Assembly: GCA_021784615.1 (NCBI GenBank)
Contig: JAJYHU010000089.1
Location: 1 to 33,855 of the forward strand
From: Acidobacteriota bacterium
GTDB lineage: Bacteria; Acidobacteriota; Terriglobia; UBA7540
Length of the DNA stretch: 33,855 nucleotides
Direction of reading: 5' to 3'
Shown: positions 22,858 to 30,554 of the stretch, one piece after another
Numbering within the stretch: the first letter of the stretch is position 1
How the letters are laid out: every line of letters begins with the position of its first letter
Position numbers and translations under genes: made by a program
The notes under the pieces: generated by a model
Database searches by the model: none
The model's input: the letters and a program-made list of their open reading frames with translations, nothing else
What the model was told of the DNA's origin: nothing

Positions 22858-25173
22858 TCACACTTCCAATGGGCTTGCAGGCCGCTGCGGCGCGGGACGC
22901 TTGATTTGAATCAAGTCGCTGGAGGGCTTGCCTCTGCCAAAGCTCAGGACATCCATGGGACAAACGGTCACGCAGATGCCACAACCGATGCAAGACGAGT
23001 TGGCGTTGGTGATCGGCTGTTGCTTCAGTGCGAAGCTCATCACGTCAATTCCCACCAGGCAGTTGCGGCTGCATTCCGTGCAGGCGATGCACTTCTCGTT
23101 TGCCTCGATGCGGTAGCGGCTGATGCCCAGTTTGGCGTAGGCGTGGCTGAACAATTCCATCATCTTGGCCAGCGGGCACCAGTACCGGCACCAGATTTTC
23201 CCACCCAGAAACGGATAGAGAGTGACGGGAATAATCCCAACCAGCCAGATATCCGCCAGCACGTGATAGAACTCGAGTCCCCACGTACCCGGACCACGGA
23301 GGAAAGCCACTGCGTCATGCAGCAGCACCGCCAACGTCACAATCACCGCCAGAACAAGAATGACTAGATTCATCTGTTCCCAGCGCTTGCTGGACTTACC
23401 TTTGGGCGCCAGATGCCGCCAGCGGTCGCCAAGCGTCTCTGCGAGGCCTCCGCAGCCGCAAATCCAGGAGCAATAACGCTTGCCATGCCAGAGAACAAAT
23501 AACGGAATGATGCCGAAAGCCAGCAGGACTCCCCAAATGACCCAGATTTTGCTGGGGTCGCCAAAGAAGGTGTAAAAAAACAGTGGCCAGGCGTATACGA
23601 TGCCGTAGCTGCGCCAGGACTGGCCTGCGAATGCGGGATCATGCGCAAGCCGCTCGCCGACCCATTGATACTTGATCGCCCATTCAAACAAAAACTCCGG
23701 AATGATGAAAAAGAAGATCCACTGAAAGCCCAGCAAACTGACGTAACGCCAGATCTGGAACTTGTCCTTACGGTCGAGGCCCCAGCGCTTGAGAGCCGCT
23801 ATGCCAAAAACCGTCATAACTATGCTGTAAAGCACGTCGTACCAGAAAGAAGCAGAATGGCCAAAGACCGAAAGGAAGTTAAAACCCCAGCCACGGTAAG
23901 GCCAATATTCCGTCCCAGGCCCTCCGGTCTTTATGCCATAGATCGTGTAGCAAGCCAGAAACGACACTCCCAGCAAGGAAAAGCGGTCGCCGCGAAACCC
24001 CGTGACGAGCAGAGCGCCTGCCGCCGCCAGTGCGACCAAACCTCCCGCCCAGGACGGCATGTACTGGATCGCGCTTACACCAGATTGCCCGCCAAAAATC
24101 CAAAGGCCCAGCAATACACCCAGCGTCAGCCCTGCCGCTCGCAGCCAGCTCCCGTTCCATTCATTCTCAAGCCGCAGCCCCAGCGACTTCAGAAACTTGC
24201 CGGAAAACTCGGAGCCGACCAGGACAAAGGCGTAATCGAAAGGAATCTTCTCGACGGATTTCTTCCCGTCCCTTTCAGTCTGGAGCGTCGCAACCTTATC
24301 GCCGAACTCGAGAACAGTAGAATTCAAGCAGGTCTTTAGACGACCGCTTACAGCTGCATCTTCCAGCAGCCCGCTATTGTCCTTGAACAGCCGGTAAAAC
24401 TGATCCCCGCGGTAGGCGAGCGTTACGGGGTTGTGCTCGCTCAAAGTGATGGCGGCTTCGGCGGCACTGTTGCCCCCGCCCACGATCAAAATGTTTTCGC
24501 CGCGATATTCCTTGGAACTGTAGAGCCGATGATAAACGCGTTCCTGCTCTTCGCCGGGAACGCCAAGCTTGCGCGGGTTGCCGCGCTGCCCGGTGGCAAG
24601 AATGACGTGCCTGGTCCGATACTCGGCTTTGTCACTGGTGAGGCGGAAACTGCCGTCTTTCAACCGTTCCAGGGCTTTGAGGCCTTCCTCAACGTGAACA
24701 TCCATCTGGTTGTCGCGGATGATCTGATGCCAGCGCCGAACGAGGTCCTCTTTCCGGGCGCCGTCAAGCCAGAGCTTTCCTTTGGGAGGCTGCTGGTCCG
24801 GCTCAGCATAAACCCACTTCCCTTCCGGAAAATCTTCGATGGTATTGGCAATCTTGTTCTTTTCCAGCATCAGGGTACGCAGGCCTTTATCCCTGGCGGC
24901 GAGACCGGCATTGAGTCCGGCGGCTCCCGCGCCTACCACGATGACATCGTACATGTCAGGATCATCGGATCGCGCATCGGACTTGGAGGCGATATGTTGA
25001 ATCATGTTGTAGCCCTGCTCCATGGCCAGCTTGATGACTGGGGCGCCCGCCAAATCCCCGACAACGTAAAGCCCTGGAATATTGCTCTCTTGGTGCGACT
25101 TCAGGGCAGGACGCCGTTCCGTCATGTTGGGACTTGCAAAAATCGCCTGCACCGTTTCCACGATCTTGCCCAA
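22858..25173 (-). CDS. Flavin-dependent pyridine-nucleotide reductase fused to a membrane polyferredoxin
   Basis: About 771 residues. Residue numbers below count from the upstream in-frame TTG at 25179, two codons longer. A GD motif segment with IPGLYVVGDLAGAPVIKLA (34-52) comes first. Next is a thioredoxin-reductase-like flavoprotein with a FAD Rossmann motif VGAGAAGLNAG (82-92), ATGQRG (195-200) and an NAD(P) Rossmann motif VGGGNSAAEAA (233-243). About eight to ten membrane helices follow (about 344-660), then NapH/CcoG-like Cys clusters (YCSWICGCGG 569-578, WCRYWCPL 663-670) and two classical 4Fe-4S motifs (Cys 697/700/703/707 and 730/733/736/740). No CxxC redox dithiol lies in the flavin part. 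It probably passes NAD(P)H electrons through FAD into membrane Fe-S centres; the acceptor is unknown. A TTG start at 25173 fits a GGAGGAG six bases upstream. Confidence 0.9.
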   Translation of the reverse strand: MGKIVETVQAIFASPNMTERRPALKSHQESNIPGLYVVGDLAGAPVIKLAMEQGYNMIQHIASKSDARSDDPDMYDVIVVGAGAAGLNAGLAARDKGLRTLMLEKNKIANTIEDFPEGKWVYAEPDQQPPKGKLWLDGARKEDLVRRWHQIIRDNQMDVHVEEGLKALERLKDGSFRLTSDKAEYRTRHVILATGQRGNPRKLGVPGEEQERVYHRLYSSKEYRGENILIVGGGNSAAEAAITLSEHNPVTLAYRGDQFYRLFKDNSGLLEDAAVSGRLKTCLNSTVLEFGDKVATLQTERDGKKSVEKIPFDYAFVLVGSEFSGKFLKSLGLRLENEWNGSWLRAAGLTLGVLLGLWIFGGQSGVSAIQYMPSWAGGLVALAAAGALLVTGFRGDRFSLLGVSFLACYTIYGIKTGGPGTEYWPYRGWGFNFLSVFGHSASFWYDVLYSIVMTVFGIAALKRWGLDRKDKFQIWRYVSLLGFQWIFFFIIPEFLFEWAIKYQWVGERLAHDPAFAGQSWRSYGIVYAWPLFFYTFFGDPSKIWVIWGVLLAFGIIPLFVLWHGKRYCSWICGCGGLAETLGDRWRHLAPKGKSSKRWEQMNLVILVLAVIVTLAVLLHDAVAFLRGPGTWGLEFYHVLADIWLVGIIPVTLYPFLGGKIWCRYWCPLAKMMELFSHAYAKLGISRYRIEANEKCIACTECSRNCLVGIDVMSFALKQQPITNANSSCIGCGICVTVCPMDVLSFGRGKPSSDLIQIKRPAPQRPASPLEV

Positions 25174-25179
25174 TGCCAA

Positions 25180-25186
25180 CTCCTCC
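25180..25186 (-). promoter_or_regulatory. Ribosome binding site deciding the TTG start of the flavin/Fe-S fusion
   Basis: GGAGGAG on the minus strand sits directly against the TTG at 25179 but six bases before the in-frame TTG at 25173, so the latter is the better start. No ATG is available before residue 19. Confidence 0.6.
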
Positions 25187-25197
25187 GGCCGGCTTCC

Positions 25198-25908
25198 TCA
25201 AAGGCCGGCTTTGTGAACCTCTGATTCAGACGACGGCTGCAACCCGGCCCCGCACCCGGCGCACTGCGCAGCCGAAGGATGGTTCGTTTTTCCGCACTCC
25301 GGGCAGGAACTTGGCTCCGGCGTGACGCGGACTTTCCCAAGCCCCGCGGGAACGTAAGTAAGACCTTCCGAATGCCTCGGCGGACGCGTGAGCAGCAGCA
25401 GGTAACCAAAAACATTAAACACCAGTCCCCATCCGAACCACGCCACAGGACTGCGGCCGCGACGTAGAGCCTGCTGCGCACAGAGCGCGGCGAACACCAG
25501 CCCGGCCAGAATATACAAACCGGCCAGGAACCATCCGAGTGAGGCTTTTGGTTCTTTGGCTCCGGCCCCAAGAAACGCTCCTTGCGGTTGAAGAATTCCG
25601 AGAAAGCGATAAGGACGCCTCAGCAGTTCGGCGTAGCAGTTCATCCTATGAACAGCGACCCTCTGCCCGTTGACAAGGAAGGCAAAATCGTCCTTACCAA
25701 TGGGCTTGTCGCAGACCCGGCAAACCATTCCCGGCACGGACTTGATTCGCTCCCCGATAAGCTTTCCGCCCACAACTAAATCTTGCGGCTCCGTCTTTGT
25801 AGGTCCATTGGATAAGATTTCGATTTGCGCAGGCGGCCGTTGTTGCGCGCAGTTTGCGACGCATACCGCGAGGACCATCACTAGAGATGTTAGCGCCGAT
25901 CGCCACAT
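25198..25908 (-). CDS. Secreted-N-terminus, zinc-ribbon membrane protein of unknown function
   Basis: 236 residues. An N-terminal signal or anchor (about 1-22) is followed by a region with a treble-clef-like Cys set: CRVCDKPIG, then HRMNCYAELLRR. Two membrane helices come next (about 125-147 and 155-175). The C-terminus is a zinc ribbon, CPECGKTNHPSAAQCAGCGAGL. I do not recognise a named family. The ATG at 25908 is preceded by an AGGTGA about nine bases away. Its stop lies 24 bases before the TTG start of the flavin/Fe-S fusion, so the two are almost certainly one transcription unit. It may help assemble or anchor that enzyme; this is inference from position only. Confidence 0.8.
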   Translation of the reverse strand: MWRSALTSLVMVLAVCVANCAQQRPPAQIEILSNGPTKTEPQDLVVGGKLIGERIKSVPGMVCRVCDKPIGKDDFAFLVNGQRVAVHRMNCYAELLRRPYRFLGILQPQGAFLGAGAKEPKASLGWFLAGLYILAGLVFAALCAQQALRRGRSPVAWFGWGLVFNVFGYLLLLTRPPRHSEGLTYVPAGLGKVRVTPEPSSCPECGKTNHPSAAQCAGCGAGLQPSSESEVHKAGL

Positions 25909-26237
25909 TGCCCTGTCACCTTTTCAGCCAAGTATTTCGCGTTGCCGCCTCAGGCATAAGGGTGTTCTCACATAAAATCGAGAACCTGTCGGCCACCACC
26001 CACTCCCCCGTTAACCGGCCGGCCTCGTGTTCCTCGTAGCTTACGACCTTTGAATGTGAGTTGAAAGAGCGTTGGGACAACGGGGCGAAAATCTCCCGCC
26101 GGAGTGCCGTCTTCCGTTGTGTTTGATAGATTCGCAAATCTGACTGAAGTTACGAGAAATGACAGAGCGGGAATCTGGGTATAGCCAAATAACCCTTGCG
26201 CAAAACCGATAGAATGCGGCGCACCCGGTAAACGCTG
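25909..26237. other. Intergenic, no gene seen
   Basis: 329 bases between the zinc-ribbon gene and the stop of the dehydrogenase, both on the minus strand. No supported reading frame. A small hairpin CGCTG-TTATT-CAGCG (26233-26247) overlaps the dehydrogenase stop codon and is followed on the minus strand by TTT, so it may act as a weak terminator. Confidence 0.4.
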
Positions 26238-27278
26238 TTATTCAGCGACGTGAATCATCGCCTTGACGACACCGTCACGGTAATCCGCAACCATGTCGAA
26301 GGCTTGTTGAGTTTGCGCCAGCGGGAAATGGTGGGTAACCAATTGATCCACATTGACGGCGCCGCTCGTAACCAGATCAATTGCCGCGGCCGTGCATTCA
26401 TTCTGCCTGCGGACGCTTTGTAAACGGACTTCCTTGCGCCGTGCGGCATGGACATCAAAGCTGACGCGATTTACCTCTGGAATGCCGACGATGAGCACCG
26501 TTCCGCCCGGCTTCAGCATTTCGATTGACTGGTCAAGAGTTTCCTGCTGGCCGGCGCACTCAAATACAAAATCCACTCCTAGCGGCTCCTCTTCCCGAAG
26601 AGCGCTGACAACGTCGCTTTTCTTTGGATTACCCACCCAGTCCGCTCCGCAGCGCCGGGCCGCTTCCAGGCGTTCATCGATCAGATCAGTGACAAAGGCC
26701 TTGCAGTCTCCGGCAGCTTTGCTGGCCAGCAGCACGCACAATCCGATAGGTCCGCTTCCCAAAATCGCGATCTTCGCTCCGGCTTGCATCCCTGCCAGTC
26801 TCTGGGCGTATACACCGATCGCAAGCGGTTCAACCACGGTAGCCTGCACCAGGGTCATGGAATCTGGAGTTGCAAAACAAGAATCCTCCGGCATCACCAC
26901 GTATTCGGCCAGAGCGCCTCCGGCTCCCCCAGCCGCTCCCAGGAATTTCTGGTCCCGGCAGGTGTGTTCCCGCCCGCAGAGGCACTGATCACACTTTCCG
27001 CACCTGACCAATGGATCAATCGCCACTCGCTGGCCGGCCTTCAGATGCTTCACTTCTCTCCCGGCAGCCACCACCGTCCCCGCGCACTCGTGCCCGGTCC
27101 ATTCCGGGTAGTTGGCCACCTGCGAACCGATCCGTCCCGTAGTAAAGAAATGCACGTCCGACCCGCACACGCCTACTGTCCCTATCCGTATAAGGACGCT
27201 ACGAGGATCATCGATCTCCGGCTGCACCGCCTCCTGAATCGCGATCTGCCGCAAACCCGTCAAAAATGCTGCCTTCAT
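26238..27278 (-). CDS. Zinc-dependent medium-chain dehydrogenase, polyol/sorbitol-type
   Basis: 346 residues. An MDR-family NAD(P)-dependent alcohol dehydrogenase. The catalytic zinc ligands Cys 38 (GVCGSDVHFFTTG) and His 63-Glu 64 (TGHECAGTV) are present, as are the structural zinc cysteines 93, 96, 99 and 107 (CGKCDQCLCGREHTC). The Rossmann motif is LGSGPIGL, followed by VTDLIDERLEAA, whose Asp favours NAD+. The CGSDVHFFTTGRIG wording is typical of sorbitol, xylitol and L-iditol dehydrogenases, but the polyol cannot be named. The ATG at 27278 has AAGGAG six bases upstream. It is divergent from the LarA-like gene, with a palindrome-bearing promoter between. Confidence 0.92.
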   Translation of the reverse strand: MKAAFLTGLRQIAIQEAVQPEIDDPRSVLIRIGTVGVCGSDVHFFTTGRIGSQVANYPEWTGHECAGTVVAAGREVKHLKAGQRVAIDPLVRCGKCDQCLCGREHTCRDQKFLGAAGGAGGALAEYVVMPEDSCFATPDSMTLVQATVVEPLAIGVYAQRLAGMQAGAKIAILGSGPIGLCVLLASKAAGDCKAFVTDLIDERLEAARRCGADWVGNPKKSDVVSALREEEPLGVDFVFECAGQQETLDQSIEMLKPGGTVLIVGIPEVNRVSFDVHAARRKEVRLQSVRRQNECTAAAIDLVTSGAVNVDQLVTHHFPLAQTQQAFDMVADYRDGVVKAMIHVAE

Positions 27279-27303
27279 GGTGGCTCCTTCGTTGAAATAA
27301 AAT

Positions 27304-27335
27304 GTATTGTACCGGCAATACCAGGTAGATGTCCA
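27304..27335 (-). promoter_or_regulatory. Promoter of the dehydrogenase with an operator-like palindrome
   Basis: On the minus strand TGGACA (27335-27330), 18 bases and TACAAT (27311-27306) make a good sigma-70 promoter, each box five of six. An inverted repeat GTATTG-TACCGG-CAATAC (27304-27321) covers the -10 and part of the spacer, where a repressor would block transcription. The half-sites resemble GntR- or LacI-type operators, but no regulator gene is in the window. Confidence 0.5.
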
Positions 27336-27475
27336 AGGCGAAAGTGGAGCCGGGTAGATTGTGTGGAGCGCGTTAAGTCCTTCGGCATCGGCGCTGGTCG
27401 AGCGGACCAGGTCAGCGAGTTCATTCGATTGACCGCAGCGGTGTCCACGGTTAAGCTGTTTCTATAGGATGAACC

Positions 27476-28759
27476 ATGACAACGAATGGACAGATCCCGA
27501 TAGAAGATTTCAGGATTTTGGAGAGAACTTCACCGAGCATTCCCGCTTTGGCTGATCTCAGGGGCGCAATCGGACAAACGCTCACCGGACTTGGACTCCC
27601 ACCTGAAAAACTAACAGGCCGGCGGATTGCGGTCACGGCAGGAAGCCGAGGCATTGCCGACCTGAAGGAAATCGTAAAAGCCGTGTGCGAGTGGCTGAAA
27701 GCGCGGGACGCGCATCCCTTCGTGATCCCAGCCATGGGGAGCCACGGCGGGGCGACCGCTGAAGGCCAGCTTGCGGTTCTTGCGGATTACGGCGTCACGC
27801 CTGATGGGGTTTGCGCTGAAATCAAATCCGACATGGCAACTGTCCTTTTGGGCGAGACGCCCGAGGGCTTTCAGGTCTCCATGGACCGCAACGCCTGGGA
27901 AGCGGATGCCGTGGTGGTAATGAATCGCGTCAAGCCTCACACGGATTTTTCAGGCAACATCGAAAGCGGTTTGCTAAAGATGATGGCGGTCGGCATGGGC
28001 AAGCGCGACGGCGCCCGCGAGACTCATCGTTGGAGCAGGAAATTCGGGCCCGAGCGAGTTATTCGCGCGATCTCCAGCGTTACGCTAGCCAAGGGAAAGA
28101 TCCTATGCGGACTGGCCGTTGTCGAAAACGAAATGCACCAGATTGCAGCCCTCGATGCCGCTCTTCCGGAGGGCATTGTTGCCATGGAAGAGGCAATGCT
28201 GCCCGTGGCGCGCAAACTGGTTCCTCGCATACCCTTTTCAAAATTTCAACTTCTCGTCGTAAACGAAATGGGAAAAAACGTCAGCGGAACGGGCATGGAC
28301 ACCAAGGTCCTTGGAAGGGGTGTGAGGTCTGCGCAGGGCGAAGCACCCGAAATTGACCTGGTTTACGTACGCGATTTAACGGAGGGGAGCGCCGGCAATG
28401 CGGCGGGGATTGGGCTTGCGGACGTCATGCACGAGCGCTTGTACCGCAAAATCGACCTGCAAACGACTTATGTAAATATTCAAACTTCTCTAAATCCTTC
28501 TATGGGCCGTATGCCCATGTTCCTGGCTTCTGATCGCAGCGCCCTCAATTTTGCCCTAGCCACACTGGGCAGCCCGGGGCTAGGAGAACAACGCATCATT
28601 TGGATCCAAAATACGCTCGCTCTCAATCGGATTGCCGTTTCAGCTACCCTCGCTCGGGCGACAGCAGAACTCCCCGGCTGGCGGCTTGTGCCGCAGGATT
28701 ATTCACTCCAATTCGACAGCGAGGGAAATTTCACTTCGTCTTTTTTGCAGTCCTCCTGA
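27476..28759 (+). CDS. LarA-like (DUF2088) racemase/epimerase family protein
   Basis: 427 residues. Family blocks visible: GRRIAVTAGSRGIADL, VIPAMGSHGGATAEGQ, VVVMNRVKPHTDFSGNIESGLLKMM and VGMGKRDGARETH. The founding member LarA is a nickel-pincer lactate racemase, and relatives act on other 2-hydroxyacids. Residues that bind the pincer nucleotide in LarA are not all obviously kept here (the usual Asp/Arg stretch reads TAGSRG), so the substrate and even nickel dependence are open. No larB, larC or larE cofactor genes are in the window. The ATG has AGGA six to seven bases upstream. It is divergent from a polyol-type dehydrogenase, which suggests a role in sugar-acid or polyol breakdown. Confidence 0.85.
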   Translation: MTTNGQIPIEDFRILERTSPSIPALADLRGAIGQTLTGLGLPPEKLTGRRIAVTAGSRGIADLKEIVKAVCEWLKARDAHPFVIPAMGSHGGATAEGQLAVLADYGVTPDGVCAEIKSDMATVLLGETPEGFQVSMDRNAWEADAVVVMNRVKPHTDFSGNIESGLLKMMAVGMGKRDGARETHRWSRKFGPERVIRAISSVTLAKGKILCGLAVVENEMHQIAALDAALPEGIVAMEEAMLPVARKLVPRIPFSKFQLLVVNEMGKNVSGTGMDTKVLGRGVRSAQGEAPEIDLVYVRDLTEGSAGNAAGIGLADVMHERLYRKIDLQTTYVNIQTSLNPSMGRMPMFLASDRSALNFALATLGSPGLGEQRIIWIQNTLALNRIAVSATLARATAELPGWRLVPQDYSLQFDSEGNFTSSFLQSS

Positions 28760-28809
28760 CAGCGGAGTCGGGACGATCGAGGATCGGACGAAAAGGCAGA
28801 TAGCATCGC

Positions 28810-28838
28810 TTGACTCATCGCATGATCAGGCTCAGAAT
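28810..28838 (+). promoter_or_regulatory. Candidate promoter of the secreted hypothetical gene
   Basis: TTGACT (28810-28815), a 17-base spacer, then CAGAAT (28833-28838). It lies 24 bases before the ATG at 28862 and downstream of the LarA-like stop. Confidence 0.4.
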
Positions 28839-28861
28839 GAAGTGGTTTGGTTGAGGAAAGT

Positions 28862-29380
28862 ATGAGCCTAAAGCTCTTGCAGGCCGCAATCGTTGCCGTA
28901 GTTCTCGGTTTATGGTTGTCGGTTACCGCCCCGGCCAAGGCCCAGGCACAAGGGGCCACTCCGTCCGGTTCGTCAACCGCGAAGACAAAGACATCAGACA
29001 CCTCTGCCAAGCTGCCGCTCAAGGATATCACCCTCGTGAGCACCTCCAAGGCGGCCCGCGAAGCCGCCTTGAAAACAAAAACCCAGGCGCCAGGAAAGTC
29101 CGCGTCGAAATCCGGGCAAGTGGCGGGCGATGGAGTAATGGAGTTTCAGCTCGCCAGACAGGAATCATCAGCCAGATATGATTCCGGAACGGTTCAGGTG
29201 AAGGATGGCAAGAAGCACGTGCTTAAGGACATTCACGGAACCATTTACGGCGCGACGGGCGCTCAAGGTGTTGCGGGCAGATCCACTGCTGGGGCCATCG
29301 GGGCGGCTACGAGCGGCGGGAAATTCAACATTTTCGTCGAAGGTCAGAACTCGCAAGCAAAGAATCCAGCCCGCCATTAG
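28862..29380 (+). CDS. Secreted hypothetical protein
   Basis: 172 residues from the ATG at 28862, preceded by GAGG five bases away; a TTG five codons upstream is less likely. A clear signal peptide (about 1-27, AVVLGLWLSVTAPAKAQAQ) is followed by a low-complexity Ala/Ser/Thr/Lys region. The C-terminal part contains VQVKDGKKHVLKDIHGTIYGATG, then a Gly/Ala-rich stretch that ends GGKFNIFVEGQNSQ. No family recognised. It is probably periplasmic or surface exposed. Three bases separate it from the esterase pseudogene, so the two were likely co-transcribed. Confidence 0.75.
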   Translation: MSLKLLQAAIVAVVLGLWLSVTAPAKAQAQGATPSGSSTAKTKTSDTSAKLPLKDITLVSTSKAAREAALKTKTQAPGKSASKSGQVAGDGVMEFQLARQESSARYDSGTVQVKDGKKHVLKDIHGTIYGATGAQGVAGRSTAGAIGAATSGGKFNIFVEGQNSQAKNPARH

Positions 29381-29383
29381 CTG

Positions 29384-30330
29384 ATGAGCATTGATTTATA
29401 TTCAAAAAGACGACGGAGCGTATGTGAGCTTCTGTCAGATTTCCCGCATCCCGCATGGGCGGCGATTTTCCTTTTTTTCTTTCTTGGTTCTTGCGGCCGG
29501 CTCTCCGCAGCCTCGCCGACCACGGTCGAGTGCGGCTCCGTCCCGAGCGTCAACCTTCATCGGGCCGTGGGTTATTGCATTGATCTTCCGGCTGACTACG
29601 CTTCCACGGCTCCGAAGCGCTATCCCGCGCTCTATTTTTTGCACGGCTTGTTCGGGAATGACCATTGCTGGGCCGATCGCGGCAGGAAGGGCGTTTTTGA
29701 TCGTCTAACCGCCAAAGGAACGATCGGAAAATTTCTGGTTGTCATGCCAGACGGAGGTTAGACGTTTTATATCAATTCCGAAGACGGCCAGGACCGCTAC
29801 GAGGATTTCTTCATCCGGGAATTCGTTCCCTTCATCGATCAACACTACAGGACTCTTGCGGAACGGGACGCGCGCGGGATCAGCGGCCTCTCGATGGGAG
29901 GTTACGGCGCGCTGCACCTCGCGATGCGCCATGCCGACGTTTTCGGTTCGGTCGGCACCCACAGCGCCGTCCTGCTGCCAGGTTTCCGAACCCGATCCCA
30001 ACCGACGGCCGCCGGGGATTTTACGCCCGCATTCTCCGGCACGCCTTTGGATCTCCTCTCAACCAGGCCTACTGGGAAAAGAACAGCCCGCTTACGCTTG
30101 CCGAACATCCTGAACGCTTCAAGGGCCTGAAAATCTATTTTGACTGCGGGGACCAGGACCGTTACGGCTTTGAAAAAGGCGCGGCACTGCTTGATGAAAT
30201 TTTGAACAAAGAGAATTATCCGCATGAATATTTCCTTCGTCCCGGCGATCATGGCTGGAGCTTCCCTGATCAATACATGAAGTATTCTCTGCTCTTCGAA
30301 TGGCGGATATTCGAAAAAGCCGAGCAGTAA
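29384..30330 (+). pseudogene. Secreted esterase D/feruloyl-esterase-like hydrolase, broken
   Basis: Conceptual translation is a full alpha/beta hydrolase: signal peptide, LYFLHGLFGNDHCW, the nucleophile elbow GLSMGGYGALH and the catalytic His in GDHGWSFPD. Two lesions break it. A TAG at 29759-29761 stands after MPDGG in the same frame as the flanking coding sequence. A one-base loss near 29983-29986 (a C missing in GGTTTCCG) moves the rest into another frame, where reading continues PNPIPTDGRRGFYARI to the stop at 30328. The remaining codons are well conserved, so inactivation looks recent. It is annotated over the whole former gene. Confidence 0.85.
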
Positions 30331-30405
30331 CAAAGCAAGTCAAGGCACAGGAATCTAGAACCGTCGTCTCTCATCAGGAAACAAAGCGAGCAGGAGTACG
30401 GCGTT

Positions 30406-30549
30406 ATGAAGGGTTTTTCACGCATGGCTTTCGGCATTCACCCTTTGCCATCTCCGGCGGAACTCCAAATTCGCGCTTGCTCGTTCGACCGTCTAAGCGC
30501 AAAGATGCATATCCGCAACTCCGAGATGAAGCAGAGGCATGAGGAGTGA
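30406..30549 (+). CDS. Possible 47-residue ORF before the UroD-like gene
   Basis: Starts at an ATG with AGGAG about nine bases upstream and stops inside the ribosome site region of the next gene. The product (MKGFSRMAFGIHPLPSPAE...) matches nothing I know, has no membrane segment and looks like chance coding. It may be a coupled leader peptide or nothing. Confidence 0.2.
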   Translation: MKGFSRMAFGIHPLPSPAELQIRACSFDRLSAKMHIRNSEMKQRHEE

Positions 30550-30554
30550 AAAAC

